Source of the DNA: Corynebacterium cystitidis | GTDB taxonomy: Bacteria; Actinomycetota; Actinomycetes; Mycobacteriales; Mycobacteriaceae | Length of the DNA: 64,000 nucleotides | NCBI RefSeq assembly: GCF_900187295.1 | Contig: NZ_LT906473.1 | Span: 1,116,001-1,180,000 of the forward strand | Reading direction: 5' to 3' | Shown here: piece by piece, positions 9,950 to 19,194 of the stretch | Layout of the letters: the number at the start of each line of letters is the position of its first letter | How positions within the stretch are numbered: the stretch's first letter is position 1 | Notes under the pieces: model-generated | What the model was told of the DNA's origin: nothing | Databases searched by the model: none | What the model saw: only the letters and a program-made list of their open reading frames with translations | Made by a program: the position numbers and the translations under genes

Positions 9950-9959
9950 ATCATAGAGT
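9950..9959. promoter_or_regulatory. Overlapping divergent -10 elements
   Basis: In the 27-base gap between the RecB-like gene and the M18 peptidase, the minus strand carries TATGAT (9955-9950) and the plus strand TAGAGT (9954-9959). The plus-strand hexamer ends seven bases before ATG 9967, which would place transcription start at the initiation codon. No clear -35 elements were assigned. Confidence 0.35.
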
Positions 9960-9966
9960 GTGGGGT

Positions 9967-11202
9967 ATGAGCCAGATTCGTGACCTGATTGATTTCATCG
10001 CCGCCTCACCGTCCGCGTTTCATGCGGCGCGCGAGGTTGCTGACCGCTTGACTGCTGCCGGGTTCACCGAGCACTCGTGCACGCGCTCCGGTGCACACAG
10101 CGCGCTGGGCACGGAGCCGGGCGGGCATGTGCTTGTCGACGGTGGCGCTGTAGTCGCCTACTGGATCCCGGAGGTGCCCAACCCGGCGTTTCGCATTATT
10201 GGTTCGCATACGGATTCGCCCGGTTTCATGCTGAAGCCCACGCCGGATTTTCACGCGCATGGGTTTCATCAGCTCGCGGTGGAGGTGTATGGTGGGCCGA
10301 TTTTGGCGTCCTGGTTTGATCGCGAGCTCACGTTTGCCGGGCGTATAGTGCTTGCTGACGGAACCTCCCGTCTGGTCAACACGGGTGCGGTGGCCCGCAT
10401 TCCGCATTTGGCGATCCACCTGGAGCGTTCTCAGGAGTTGCAGCCGGATAAGCAGGCACATATGCAGCCGATTATGGGGGCGGGCCAGTCAGAGTCGATC
10501 ATGGATGTGGTGGCTGAGGCAGCGGACGTCGATAAGCGCTATATTGTGTCGCATGAGCTGATCAGTGCCGATGCGCAAGAAGGTGTGGTTTTCAACGACA
10601 TGGTGGCCGCTGGGCGCCTGGATAACCTGTCGAGTGTGTATGCCAGTATGACGGCACTGCTTGGCGCCATTGACGAGGCGCAGGACATTGTGGTGTTGGC
10701 TGCGTTTAATCATGAGGAGGTTGGTTCGCAGTCCACGACCGGGGCTAGCGGGCCGCTGCTCGAGAGGTGCTTAACGACGATCGCCCGTGCCTTCGGGGAT
10801 CCTTTCGAGATGTTCGCGGCAAGCTCGTTGGTCTCGGCTGATGCGGCGCACTCTGTGCACCCGAACTATGCAGGCAAACACGATCCGACGCACCGGCCGC
10901 TGCTCAATGAGGGCCCTGTGCTGAAGATCAATGCGAACCAGCGCTACGCCTCTGATGCGGTGACTGAGGCGCTGTGGATCAATGCGTGCCGTGCCGCGGA
11001 TGTGCCGGTGCAGACTTTTGTGGGAAATAATTCGGTGCCGTGCGGGTCAACGATCGGGCCGCTTGCTGCCACCCGGTTGGGAATCCGCACCGTGGACGTT
11101 GGTGTGCCGCTGCTGTCTATGCATTCGGCGCGCGAGCTGGCGGGCACCCAAGACCAACTATGGTTTGCGCGCGCTCTTACGGCATACTTAGCCGGTAACT
11201 AA
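9967..11202 (+). CDS. M18-family aminopeptidase (aspartyl aminopeptidase type)
   Basis: Dinuclear zinc metallopeptidase, cytosolic, removing N-terminal residues (often Asp/Glu) from peptides. The 411-residue protein has the M18 metal-binding motifs in order: GSHTDSPGF (metal His and Asp), AFNHEEVGSQ (catalytic and metal glutamates), LVSADAAHSVHPNY (metal Asp), and a C-terminal MHSARE histidine ligand. The frame is open back to 9781 over the antisense nuclease gene; ATG 9967 gives the family-standard start MSQIRDLIDFIAASPSAFH. No SD is visible, which agrees with a leaderless transcript from the adjacent -10. trmI follows 50 bases after the stop. Confidence 0.92.
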   Translation: MSQIRDLIDFIAASPSAFHAAREVADRLTAAGFTEHSCTRSGAHSALGTEPGGHVLVDGGAVVAYWIPEVPNPAFRIIGSHTDSPGFMLKPTPDFHAHGFHQLAVEVYGGPILASWFDRELTFAGRIVLADGTSRLVNTGAVARIPHLAIHLERSQELQPDKQAHMQPIMGAGQSESIMDVVAEAADVDKRYIVSHELISADAQEGVVFNDMVAAGRLDNLSSVYASMTALLGAIDEAQDIVVLAAFNHEEVGSQSTTGASGPLLERCLTTIARAFGDPFEMFAASSLVSADAAHSVHPNYAGKHDPTHRPLLNEGPVLKINANQRYASDAVTEALWINACRAADVPVQTFVGNNSVPCGSTIGPLAATRLGIRTVDVGVPLLSMHSARELAGTQDQLWFARALTAYLAGN

Positions 11203-11252
11203 AAACGATACTGATTTTGACCGCGCGACCGCGCGTGACAAGGAGCCCGACG

Positions 11253-12086
11253 TTGTATTCCGGACCTTTCCAGCCAGGCGATAAAGTTCAGCTGACTGAT
11301 GCTAAGCGCCGCCATTTCACCATCGAGCTGGTCCCGGGTGCTGAGTACCACACCCACAAGGGCGCCATCCGACACGACGACATTATCGGCGCCGACGAAG
11401 GCTGCGTGGTGAAATCCACGATGGGCAGCGACTACCTCTGCTTCCGCCATCTCCTGGTCGACCATGTGCTCTCGATGCCACGCGGAGCTGCCGTGATTTA
11501 CCCGAAGGACGCAGCCCAAATCCTTGTCGAAGGCGACATTTTCATGGGCGCGCGTGTGTTGGAAGCTGGCGCTGGCTCCGGCGCGCTGTCGATGAGTTTA
11601 CTGCGCGCGGTGGGCCCGGAAGGCCACGTCTTCTCTTATGAGATCCGCGATGATCACCTCCAGTTTGCCAAAGACAACGTGGCGGAATACTTCGGTGGGT
11701 CGCCGCAGTGGTGGTCGCCGCGCTTGGGGGACTTCGGCGAGGTCACTGCCGATGACCTTGGCGGGCCTGTTGACCGCGTCATCCTAGACATGGTGGAACC
11801 ATGGCACTTCATCGATACGGTAAAAAATATCCTCATCCCGGGTGGGGTGTTCATGACCTATGTGGCTACCGTGCCGCAGCTGATGAACATCATGGAAGGG
11901 ATCCGCCAGGCCAAGTGCTTCACCGAACCGCGTGCTTGGGAGACCCTGCTGCGCGAGTGGAAAGTAGATGGGCTGGCTACCCGCCCAGAGCACAGGATGA
12001 ATGCGCACACCGCCTTTCTTGTGTGGACGCGCCGACTTGCCGACGGGGTGACACCACCACGACCGCAGCGCAAGGCGCGTCGTTAA
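11253..12086 (+). CDS. trmI: tRNA (adenine-N1-)-methyltransferase TrmI
   Basis: SAM-dependent methyltransferase forming m1A58 in the T-loop of tRNAs, active as a homotetramer. Seen: the N-terminal beta domain beginning YSGPFQPGDKVQLTD, the SAM motif I VLEAGAGSGALSM, acidic loop SYEIRDD, and the catalytic-region DMVEPWHF. I choose the TTG at 11253, because AAGGAG at 11240-11245 lies seven bases upstream and the protein then starts at the family's usual position; the frame is open to an ATG-like start at 11217, which would add a 12-residue low-quality leader. Length from TTG is 277 residues. ARC follows, separated by a repeat-rich gap; I recall trmI preceding arc/mpa in related genomes. Confidence 0.92.
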   Translation: MYSGPFQPGDKVQLTDAKRRHFTIELVPGAEYHTHKGAIRHDDIIGADEGCVVKSTMGSDYLCFRHLLVDHVLSMPRGAAVIYPKDAAQILVEGDIFMGARVLEAGAGSGALSMSLLRAVGPEGHVFSYEIRDDHLQFAKDNVAEYFGGSPQWWSPRLGDFGEVTADDLGGPVDRVILDMVEPWHFIDTVKNILIPGGVFMTYVATVPQLMNIMEGIRQAKCFTEPRAWETLLREWKVDGLATRPEHRMNAHTAFLVWTRRLADGVTPPRPQRKARR

Positions 12087-12088
12087 GC

Positions 12089-12197
12089 GTGTACCTCGCG
12101 TGTACCTCGCACGCTCGGTACACGACTGGGGGATCGGCTCGCGTGTACCTCGCACGCTCGGTACACGACTGGGGGAGCGCCCGCACGCTCGTTGCGC
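12089..12197. repeat. Hairpin-forming tandem repeat between trmI and arc
   Basis: A 39-base sequence occurs twice, identically, at 12095-12133 and 12138-12176. Each copy forms a perfect stem GTGTACC / GGTACAC (12100-12106 with 12117-12123; 12143-12149 with 12160-12166) around the 10-base loop TCGCACGCTC. A partial left arm precedes copy 1 (12089-12099). A degenerate third unit (12177-12197) keeps the loop core CGCACGCTCG with a GCGC/GCGC stem. No U-tract follows. Related sequence with a different but still paired stem recurs at 13748-13785. Confidence 0.9.
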
Positions 12198-12229
12198 GGT
12201 AGGGGTCGAGCTAACGCTAGGCTAGCTAT

Positions 12230-13747
12230 ATGTCCACCGAGGAAGTCTTCAATGAAAACAAGGAGCTGAAGCGCACCAACCATTCGCTCAGTTCCCGTAA
12301 CGCGAAGCTTGCGCAACTGCTGCGCCAGTCGCGCGACCAGCTTCAGGACCTACACGCCCAGATCGACGCGCTGGGCGAACCCGCTTCTACCTATGGCATT
12401 TTTCTTGCCGGCTCCCACCGCGGCAAGGAGGCGGAGGTGTTTACTTCCGGCCGGCAGATGCGTCTGAAGGTGTCGCCAAATATTGAGCCCGGCACTCTCG
12501 AACCGGGCCACCTGGTGCGTCTGGGCGAGGGCCTGGTTGTGGTGGAGGCATGTGGCTTTCCGACGTCAGGCACTCTGGCCACCTTGATTGAGAAGGTGGG
12601 TACCCGGCGCGCTATCGTGGCAGATCAGTTGGGTAATGAGTCGCTAGTCCATCTTACTTTGCCGTTGCGGACGAAGGCGCGTGCTGGGGACACCGTGCTT
12701 ATCGACGCCAAAGCCGGCTATGCGGTGGAGCGCGTGGAGAAAACTGAGGTCTCGCAGCTGTCGCTGGAGCAAATCCCTGATGTTTCCTACGACGATATTG
12801 GTGGTCTTGGCCCCCAGATTGAGACGATCCAAGATTCTGTTGAGCTGCCATTTTCCCACCCTGAACTGTATAAACAGTATGATCTTCTACCGCCGAAGGG
12901 ACTGCTGCTCTATGGCCCTCCGGGGTGCGGGAAAACGCTGATCGCGAAGGCGGTGGCGAATTCGCTGAGCCAGCGCATCGGCGATGGTGGACGCGCCTAC
13001 TTTCTGAATATCAAAGGTCCCGAGCTGCTGAATAAGTTCGTCGGGGAGACGGAGCGTCGCATTCGCTTGATCTTTGAGCGCGCCCGCGAGCTAGCAGGAG
13101 AGGGCCGGCCGGTGATCATTTTCTTTGATGAGATGGAGTCAATTTTCCGGACTCGTGGCTCTGGGGTGTCATCTGATATGGAAACCACGGTGGTGCCGCA
13201 GCTTCTCACCGAGATCGATGGTGTGGAGGGGATCTCCAATGTGATCGTCATTGGCGCGACCAACCGCGAGGAGCTTATTGACCCCGCTATTTTGCGCCCG
13301 GGCCGCCTCGATATCAAGGTGCGCATCGACCGACCCGATCGCGCCGGTGCCGCCGATATTTTCTCCCGCCACTTGACTGATGCCATCCCGTTGGCCCAGC
13401 CTGTCGATGAGTTGATTGAGTCTGCTGTGGCGGCGCTGTTTGCCCCGCGCCCGTATGTCCGCCTTGAGCTTGTCGACGGCACCTCCGAGGTGCTGAACTA
13501 CTCGGATTTCGTCTCCGGTGCGATGATTGCCAATATTGTGGACCGGGCTAAAAAATTGGCCATTAAGGACCATATTGCGGGCGTTTCGACGGCTGGTCTT
13601 TCTGCCGATCACCTCCGCGCGGCGGTTAGAGCCGAGCAAAATGAGAGTGAAGATTTGCCCAACACGTCAAACCCTGAGGAATGGTCACGGATAGCCGGGC
13701 GCCATGGCACCCGTGTTGTGGCTGTCTCAGTTGCGACTGTTCACTAG
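12230..13747 (+). CDS. arc: AAA+ ATPase forming ring-shaped complexes, ARC (Mpa homologue)
   Basis: Hexameric AAA+ unfoldase that recognises pupylated proteins. The 505-residue protein has an N-terminal coiled coil (about residues 4-50, heptad-like [12 protein letters not shown]), two OB-fold regions (about 50-180), Walker A GPPGCGKT, Walker [10 protein letters not shown], and the arginine-finger region [15 protein letters not shown]. Mycobacterial Mpa ends in a Gln-Tyr-Leu tail that docks on the 20S proteasome; this protein ends VAVSVATVH with no such tail, consistent with absence of prcA/prcB nearby. GTG/ATG choice: ATG 12230 gives [11 protein letters not shown]. dop follows 58 bases later. 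Confidence 0.95.
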   Translation: MSTEEVFNENKELKRTNHSLSSRNAKLAQLLRQSRDQLQDLHAQIDALGEPASTYGIFLAGSHRGKEAEVFTSGRQMRLKVSPNIEPGTLEPGHLVRLGEGLVVVEACGFPTSGTLATLIEKVGTRRAIVADQLGNESLVHLTLPLRTKARAGDTVLIDAKAGYAVERVEKTEVSQLSLEQIPDVSYDDIGGLGPQIETIQDSVELPFSHPELYKQYDLLPPKGLLLYGPPGCGKTLIAKAVANSLSQRIGDGGRAYFLNIKGPELLNKFVGETERRIRLIFERARELAGEGRPVIIFFDEMESIFRTRGSGVSSDMETTVVPQLLTEIDGVEGISNVIVIGATNREELIDPAILRPGRLDIKVRIDRPDRAGAADIFSRHLTDAIPLAQPVDELIESAVAALFAPRPYVRLELVDGTSEVLNYSDFVSGAMIANIVDRAKKLAIKDHIAGVSTAGLSADHLRAAVRAEQNESEDLPNTSNPEEWSRIAGRHGTRVVAVSVATVH

Positions 13748-13785
13748 CGTGACCTCGCACGCGTGATCTCGCGCGCTCGGTCACG
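13748..13785. repeat. Covarying hairpin repeat between arc and dop
   Basis: CGTGACC (13748-13754) pairs with GGTCACG (13779-13785). In between lie TCGCAC, a second left-arm-like GCGTGATC and the loop TCGCGCGCTC. The architecture (partial left arm, full left arm, loop, right arm) is the same as at 12089-12123, but the stem is GTGACC/GGTCAC rather than GTGTACC/GGTACAC, so both arms differ while pairing is preserved. Confidence 0.7.
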
Positions 13786-13805
13786 GGATACTGGAAGGAG
13801 AAACT

Positions 13806-15326
13806 ATGGCCCGTTTTATGGGGACCGAAACTGAGTACGGGATCTCCACCCCGTCGCAACCGGATTACAGCCCGATTGTCAGTTCTACCCACTTGGTGGT
13901 GGCGTATGCGGCGATTAACACAGGGGCGCGTGCCCGGTGGGACTATGAGGACGAGCATCCGCTTGCCGACGCCCGTGGCTTCGATCTGAAGCGTTATCAT
14001 ACAGTGCCGGTGGTGGACTGGGACGCGATCGGTGTGGCCAATGTGGTGCCCACTAACGGTGCGCGTTTCTATGTGGACCACGCGCACCCGGAATACGCTT
14101 CACCTGAGGTGGATAACGCCTTCGACGCCATGATTTATGACGCTGCGGGTGACATTGTGCTCAATGAGGCTGCTCAAACCGTGGCGGAACTTTATGAGCA
14201 GAATGTCAGCGTGCTGAAGAATCATGAGCCGTGCCCGCCTGTGAAGTTGTACAAAAACAATGTGGATGGCAAGGGTGCTTCCTACGGTTCGCACGAAAAT
14301 TACCAATACCGCCGAGCTACTGACTTTGATGTGCTTACCCAGGCGATCATCCCGTTTTTCGTCTCCCGCCAGGTAGTGGTGGGTGCAGGGCGTGTGGGCA
14401 TCGGTGAGACAGGAGAGCGTGATGGGTTCCAGATTTCGCAACGCGCCGACTATTTCGTCCAGGAGGTTTCGCTGGAGACCACGCTGAACCGGGGCATCGT
14501 CAATACGCGCGACGAACCGCACGCCGATGCTGCCCGTTTCCGCAGACTGCACACCATCATCGGTGATGCGAACATGAGCCAGTTTTCTAACGTGCTGAAA
14601 CTAGGCACGACAAAGCTGGTTATCGATGCAATCGAAAATGGCGTGGACTTCACAGATCTGAAGTTGAAGGACCCCGTTGCGGAGTTAAAGAAGATCTCGC
14701 ACGACCCCACCTGTACGCACGCTGCTGTGCTTGCCGACGGCAGGAGCCTGACCGCCGTTCAACTCCAGCGGGAATACCTGGCACGCGTTACCGCCGTCGA
14801 CGAGCATGATCAGCGTGTCGTGGATCTGTGGGCAGAAATCCTCGATGACTTAGACCGCGATCCGCTTTCTACTGCTGATCGGCTGGACTGGACCGCGAAG
14901 TATAGACTGATCAGGGGCTATGTGGACCGGGGTGTGGCGTGGAACGACCCAAAGTTGAAGCTGGTCGACATCCAGTACTCGGACATCGACCCGGACAAGA
15001 GTTTGTACCATGCGCTGGTGCGCGCGGGCCGGATGCGCACGCTTGTGAGCCAGGAAACCATCCGCGAGGCCGCCCGGCACGCGCCACGAAACTCCCGAGC
15101 TTTTCTGCGCGGTGCGATAGCCGCGAAGTTCCCCGAGCACATTGTGGCATCGAGTTGGCAAACGATCGTCGTAAAGCACAACCATGGCGTGGCAAAGATT
15201 GGTATCGATGCTGTGGACGGCTTTACCCAGGCTGAGGTCGGCGCGCTCGTTGCAGCATCTGACTCAACCGAAGAGCTACTGGCGGCGCTGCGTGAGGCAG
15301 GCCACGAAATCAGCGACGTACACTGA
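13806..15326 (+). CDS. dop: Depupylase/deamidase Dop
   Basis: Glutamine-synthetase-like enzyme that deamidates the C-terminal Gln of Pup to Glu and removes Pup from substrates. The 506-residue protein opens with the family signature MGTETEYGIS near residue 5, followed by the metal/ATP-binding segments HAHPEYASPE and KNNVDGKGASYGSHENY, and the nucleotide-binding arginine stretch NTRDEPHAD. ATG 13806 is preceded by AAGGAG with good spacing. Its position between arc and pup and its similarity to PafA two genes downstream fix the identity as Dop rather than PafA (the dop-pup-pafA order). Confidence 0.95.
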   Translation: MARFMGTETEYGISTPSQPDYSPIVSSTHLVVAYAAINTGARARWDYEDEHPLADARGFDLKRYHTVPVVDWDAIGVANVVPTNGARFYVDHAHPEYASPEVDNAFDAMIYDAAGDIVLNEAAQTVAELYEQNVSVLKNHEPCPPVKLYKNNVDGKGASYGSHENYQYRRATDFDVLTQAIIPFFVSRQVVVGAGRVGIGETGERDGFQISQRADYFVQEVSLETTLNRGIVNTRDEPHADAARFRRLHTIIGDANMSQFSNVLKLGTTKLVIDAIENGVDFTDLKLKDPVAELKKISHDPTCTHAAVLADGRSLTAVQLQREYLARVTAVDEHDQRVVDLWAEILDDLDRDPLSTADRLDWTAKYRLIRGYVDRGVAWNDPKLKLVDIQYSDIDPDKSLYHALVRAGRMRTLVSQETIREAARHAPRNSRAFLRGAIAAKFPEHIVASSWQTIVVKHNHGVAKIGIDAVDGFTQAEVGALVAASDSTEELLAALREAGHEISDVH

Positions 15327-15371
15327 GTAACACGAAGTAATAATCAGTAAGCAACCGAAAAGGAGCACACT

Positions 15372-15560
15372 ATGGCACGGCAACACATTCACGGCCAGCC
15401 CGACAACGACGATGGCGACTTTACCGACGACGGGCTGACCAGTGGGCAGGCCCAGATTAACACGGCTGGCACCGACGACCTGCTCGACGAGATTGACGGA
15501 CTGCTAGAAACAAACGCTGAGGAGTTCGTGCGCTCTTTTGTACAGAAGGGCGGCCAGTAA
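15372..15560 (+). CDS. pup: Prokaryotic ubiquitin-like protein Pup
   Basis: Small disordered modifier, 62 residues, conjugated through its C-terminal glutamate to substrate lysines. It is acidic, has the coiled-coil-forming C-terminal half [18 protein letters not shown] that binds the ARC/Mpa coiled coil, and ends in the diagnostic Gly-Gly-Gln, so it must be deamidated by Dop before use. AGGAG lies nine bases upstream of ATG 15372. The stop is three bases before the pafA GTG, and no prcB/prcA genes intervene, unlike mycobacteria. Confidence 0.97.
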   Translation: MARQHIHGQPDNDDGDFTDDGLTSGQAQINTAGTDDLLDEIDGLLETNAEEFVRSFVQKGGQ

Positions 15561-15563
15561 GCG

Positions 15564-16949
15564 GTGAGCACAGTCTTTGCGCGGCGCATCATGGGCGTTG
15601 AAACCGAATTTGGGATAACCGCCACCATCGACGGGAGGCCCGTGTTGGGGCCTGAAGAGGTAGCGCGCTACCTGTTTCGGCCGATTGTGGCGAAATACCA
15701 ATCCTCAAATATTTTCTCCCTTTCGGCCGCGCGTTTGTACCTGGATGTGGGCAGCCACCCCGAGTACGCTACTGCGGAATGTGACAGTCTCACCCAGCTT
15801 CTCAATCACGATAAGGCGGGGGAGAGGATCTACCATGACCTTGCGCTTCAGGCAGAGCAGGCGCTTGCCGACGACAATATCGGCGGGTCTGTGTACTTGT
15901 TTAAGAACAACGTGGATTCGGCCGGTAACTCCTATGGGGCCCATGAGAACTATCTGATCAGCCGAGACATGGTGCTGAAATCTTTTGGCAAGCAGCTGCT
16001 GCCGTTTATGATTACCCGCCAGCTGATTTGTGGGGCGGGCCTGATCAAGGAGGGCCGTTTCGTGCTCTCGCAGCGCGCAGACCAGGTGTGGGAGGGTGTC
16101 TCCTCGGCCACGACCCGCACGCGTCCGATCATTAACACCCGTGATGAACCTCACGGTGATTCGCACCGGTTCCGCCGGATGCACGTCATCGCCGGTGACT
16201 CGAACATGGCCGAACCCACGTTTGCTCTCAAGGTAGGTTCGACGCTGCTGGTCATCGAGATGCTTGAGGCCGGCTTCGCTCTACCGGACTTTGAGCTGGC
16301 CAACGCGATTAAGCACGTGCGTGACATCGCTGATGACCCCACAGGGGCCACGCCCCTGACATTGAAGGATGGCTCGACAGTCACGGCGTTGGAGGTGCAG
16401 CGGGCAATTTGGGCGTCGGCACGTGCCTGGTGTGACGCCCGCCCCGACGAGGGTACCCCAAATGAGGAGATGGTGCGCGTAGTAGATCTGTGGGGGCGCG
16501 TGCTCGACGCGATTGAGACGCAGGATTTCAGCGCGGTGGATACCGAAATCGACTGGGTGATTAAAAAGAAGCTGCTCGACGCCTACCGCGCGAAACTCAC
16601 AGAAGGCTACGAGCACCCGAAGCTGCAGCAGATCGATCTGGCATATCACGATATCCACCCCGAGCGCAGCCTATTCTACCTGCTGCAACGTAAAGGTTTG
16701 GTGGCGCGGTGGACAACTGATGAAGCAATCGACGAGGCCACCCGCCATGCGCCACACACCACCCGTTCCGCGCTGCGCGAGCGGTTCCTGCGTGCCGCCG
16801 ACGAGCTGGACGCCAGCATTTCTGTGGATTGGGTGCAGATGAAAGTCGATCGACCCGAGCCGCGCACGGTTGAGCTGAAAGACCCATTTGCTAACGAGGA
16901 CGAGCGTGTCGACGATCTGATCGCCTACATGCACGCCCACCACCAGTAG
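15564..16949 (+). CDS. pafA: Pup--protein ligase PafA
   Basis: ATP-dependent ligase that attaches deamidated Pup to lysines of target proteins through a gamma-glutamyl phosphate intermediate. The 461-residue protein begins with the family signature MGVETEFGITA, contains SHPEYATAECD, KNNVDSAGNSYGAHENY and NTRDEPHGDSHRFRRMH, and ends YMHAHHQ. GTG 15564 is three bases after the pup stop. It is clearly homologous to Dop at 13806-15326; PafA is distinguished by its ETEFGI motif and shorter length. Confidence 0.96.
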   Translation: MSTVFARRIMGVETEFGITATIDGRPVLGPEEVARYLFRPIVAKYQSSNIFSLSAARLYLDVGSHPEYATAECDSLTQLLNHDKAGERIYHDLALQAEQALADDNIGGSVYLFKNNVDSAGNSYGAHENYLISRDMVLKSFGKQLLPFMITRQLICGAGLIKEGRFVLSQRADQVWEGVSSATTRTRPIINTRDEPHGDSHRFRRMHVIAGDSNMAEPTFALKVGSTLLVIEMLEAGFALPDFELANAIKHVRDIADDPTGATPLTLKDGSTVTALEVQRAIWASARAWCDARPDEGTPNEEMVRVVDLWGRVLDAIETQDFSAVDTEIDWVIKKKLLDAYRAKLTEGYEHPKLQQIDLAYHDIHPERSLFYLLQRKGLVARWTTDEAIDEATRHAPHTTRSALRERFLRAADELDASISVDWVQMKVDRPEPRTVELKDPFANEDERVDDLIAYMHAHHQ

Positions 16950-16975
16950 AGAGAAAAGAAGGAAGGCTAAGCACC

Positions 16976-17908
16976 GTGACGACTGATGACGATGTGGTGG
17001 CACGCCTCACCAATCTCACGTTTGCGCTGCTTGGCGCCGAAACTCCGCGCACGCAGGACTGGGTGCGCCGCCATGTTGCCGGCTATGAAAACAAGACTGA
17101 TCAGGCGTTCCAGCGCATGATTCAACGCGACGTGGCCTCCATCCGGCGCGCAGGGGTTCCTGCACGCAGCGAGAACGGCTTGGTGTGGGTGGATCAAGAC
17201 ACTTACGAACTCCCACCGATCGAGTTTACTGAGGCGGAGGCGACAGTCCTCGGTCTCGCTGGTGATCTGGGGCACTCCAGCAGCCTCGGAGCCTTTGCGC
17301 GCTCAGGGTGGACCAAACTGGCGGCCTCTGGGGCCACACGCAATTTCGATGATGCACCTTTTGCAGACATGGATAATGACGTGCTGCGGTTATCCGCAGA
17401 GCTCGTCAACGCCGTGACCGCGTGCATTCGTAGCTCCACGCGGATGAGTTTCGACTATCGGCCCAGCCCCACCAGTGATCCGCAGCGCCGCGTGATGGAC
17501 CCGTGGGGCATCGTCGCACTCAATAACCGGGCGTACATCGTGGGTTGGGACGTGGAACGCGGAGCCGAGCGCAGCTTTCGCGCCATCCGTGTCAGCCAAG
17601 TACGAAAAGTACGTTCCGACGAGTTCATCTCCACCGAACGAGACCTCCAAGATGTGGTAGAGGAATCGCTGCGTGGGCCCACAACAACCGCCACCGTGCA
17701 GGTTTCCGGCCCGGTCCCCGAGCTCACTGAGCTCATTGAGCAGGGGGTACCCGGTGACGAGCACGGCGAGCATTGGATATTTGAAAACGTCGAGCGTGAT
17801 TGGCTAGTACGTACTATTGCAAGCTACGGCGACGAAGTGATCGTCGTTAAGCCTGACGACGTACGCGCCGACGTCATCGCATTATTGGAGGCCGCACGTG
17901 AAAGATAG
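16976..17908 (+). CDS. pafB: WYL-domain transcriptional regulator PafB
   Basis: One half of the PafBC transcriptional activator that, in mycobacteria, drives the RecA-independent DNA-damage response. The 310-residue protein has an N-terminal winged helix-turn-helix (about residues 1-75), a central linker, and a WYL domain with the arginine-rich ligand segment RSFRAIRVSQVRKVR, plus a C-terminal WCX-like extension. GTG 16976 follows pafA by 26 bases with an AAGGAAGG-like SD. It overlaps pafC by 11 bases, so the two subunits are probably co-translated in equal amounts. Confidence 0.92.
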   Translation: MTTDDDVVARLTNLTFALLGAETPRTQDWVRRHVAGYENKTDQAFQRMIQRDVASIRRAGVPARSENGLVWVDQDTYELPPIEFTEAEATVLGLAGDLGHSSSLGAFARSGWTKLAASGATRNFDDAPFADMDNDVLRLSAELVNAVTACIRSSTRMSFDYRPSPTSDPQRRVMDPWGIVALNNRAYIVGWDVERGAERSFRAIRVSQVRKVRSDEFISTERDLQDVVEESLRGPTTTATVQVSGPVPELTELIEQGVPGDEHGEHWIFENVERDWLVRTIASYGDEVIVVKPDDVRADVIALLEAARER

Positions 17909-18851
17909 CCCCGAAAAGATTACTGACCTGGTACGTTCGCTGAACCTCGTGCCGTACCTGCGACAACATCCCGATGCATCGGTGATGGAGATCGCGCGAG
18001 ATCTAGGCCTAACCCCACAGGAAGTGATGGGAGCACTGAACCGGCTGCACGTCTCCGGGGTGGGCAAAGGCCCTGGCGAAATGATCGACCTCGTGGCGGA
18101 ATGGTCCGGGGTGACAGTCATCGACGACCAAGGGTTGGACAAACCACTGCGATTGACACCTACGGAGGCGAACGCGCTATTGCTGACTCTGGAGACCCTC
18201 GAAACAATCCCCGGGCTGATCGACCAGAAGGCAGTCACCTCGGCGGCCGCAAAGATCAGGGACGTCGTAAATTCTCCGGGTGTGACTGACATCATTGCAG
18301 ATAGTGACCCCGGTCCAGCCGCCGTGATCAGCCAGGCGCTTGCTGGCAAACGACAGCTGAACCTTGAGTACTATTCGCCCTCGTCAAATACTACGCGAAC
18401 CCGGCAGGTCAGCCCCGACAATCTCTTTCACCGCGATGGCCAAACCTACCTGCGCGCATGGGAAAACGGGGAGCAAAAAACTTTTCGCTTGGACCGGGTG
18501 CGCCAGGCGGCCCTCATCGATGAACCAGCGGTAGCCGAAACTGGTCGGTTTGATGCAAATGACCCCTTCGGCTTTGGCGACAAGCAGGTCGCCGAACTTC
18601 TGATCGCCCCCGAGGCAACCTGGCTTGTGGACTATTGGGAGATCGAACTAGGTCAGCGCAGTAGCACTGCGGGTGATCGCGGCTGGTGGCATGCAACCAT
18701 GCCCTTTGGCTCACCAGAATGGCTTATTCGCTTCGCGCTGAGTCAAGCCGATCGCGTCAGAGTAGTATCCCCGCAAGCAATTGCGGAAGAGATCGCTCAC
18801 CGAGCGGATTCGGCGCGCAGGCGTTATGATCGTGCGAACAGCCCTGATTAG
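17898..18851 (+). CDS. pafC: WYL-domain transcriptional regulator PafC
   Basis: Partner of PafB in the PafBC activator, 317 residues. The N-terminal helix-turn-helix is visible around MEIARDLGLTPQEVMGALNR (about residues 33-52), and the WYL domain around LNLEYYSP and the ligand-binding stretch KTFRLDRVRQAAL. GTG 17898 lies inside the last codons of pafB (11-base overlap). In mycobacteria PafBC sits in the pup-proteasome locus, though its role is in DNA damage rather than in pupylation. tatA follows after 55 bases. Confidence 0.92.
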   Translation: MKDSPEKITDLVRSLNLVPYLRQHPDASVMEIARDLGLTPQEVMGALNRLHVSGVGKGPGEMIDLVAEWSGVTVIDDQGLDKPLRLTPTEANALLLTLETLETIPGLIDQKAVTSAAAKIRDVVNSPGVTDIIADSDPGPAAVISQALAGKRQLNLEYYSPSSNTTRTRQVSPDNLFHRDGQTYLRAWENGEQKTFRLDRVRQAALIDEPAVAETGRFDANDPFGFGDKQVAELLIAPEATWLVDYWEIELGQRSSTAGDRGWWHATMPFGSPEWLIRFALSQADRVRVVSPQAIAEEIAHRADSARRRYDRANSPD

Positions 18852-18906
18852 CTGCTAAGTTGGTTAATCAAACGCCAAAGCTAACATTTCGAAAGGTCTC
18901 ACTACA

Positions 18907-19185
18907 ATGCCAAACGTCGGTTGGGTGGAATTCATACTCATCCTCGTCGTCATCCTGCTCCTCTTCGGCGCAAAGAAGCTGCCGGATCTGGCACGTTCGA
19001 TGGGACGATCCGCGCGTATCTTCAAATCTGAAGTTAAGGAGATGCAGGACGATAACGAGCAGCCCCAACAACAAAGTCAGCTCACCCAGGCCCAGCAGGA
19101 GCAAGACTTCTGGGACCGACCAGAAAACCAGCCGACTGCGCACCCAGAGCAGCTCCCTCAACAGCAGAACCCTCAGAACCAGTAG
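18907..19185 (+). CDS. tatA: Sec-independent translocase subunit TatA
   Basis: Pore-forming component of the twin-arginine protein export system. The 92-residue protein has a single N-terminal membrane helix (about residues 5-21), the invariant [14 protein letters not shown] hinge and amphipathic helix, and a Gln/Pro-rich disordered tail. GAAAGG lies ten bases upstream of ATG 18907. tatC follows after nine bases. TatB is not in this locus, which is usual for Actinobacteria, where it is encoded elsewhere. Confidence 0.95.
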   Translation: MPNVGWVEFILILVVILLLFGAKKLPDLARSMGRSARIFKSEVKEMQDDNEQPQQQSQLTQAQQEQDFWDRPENQPTAHPEQLPQQQNPQNQ

Positions 19186-19194
19186 TCAGGATCC

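Noticed and set aside
12089..12197. trmI-arc repeats as a CRISPR array
   Set aside because: Only two full 39-base copies, spaced by four bases, with palindromic stems; no spacers.
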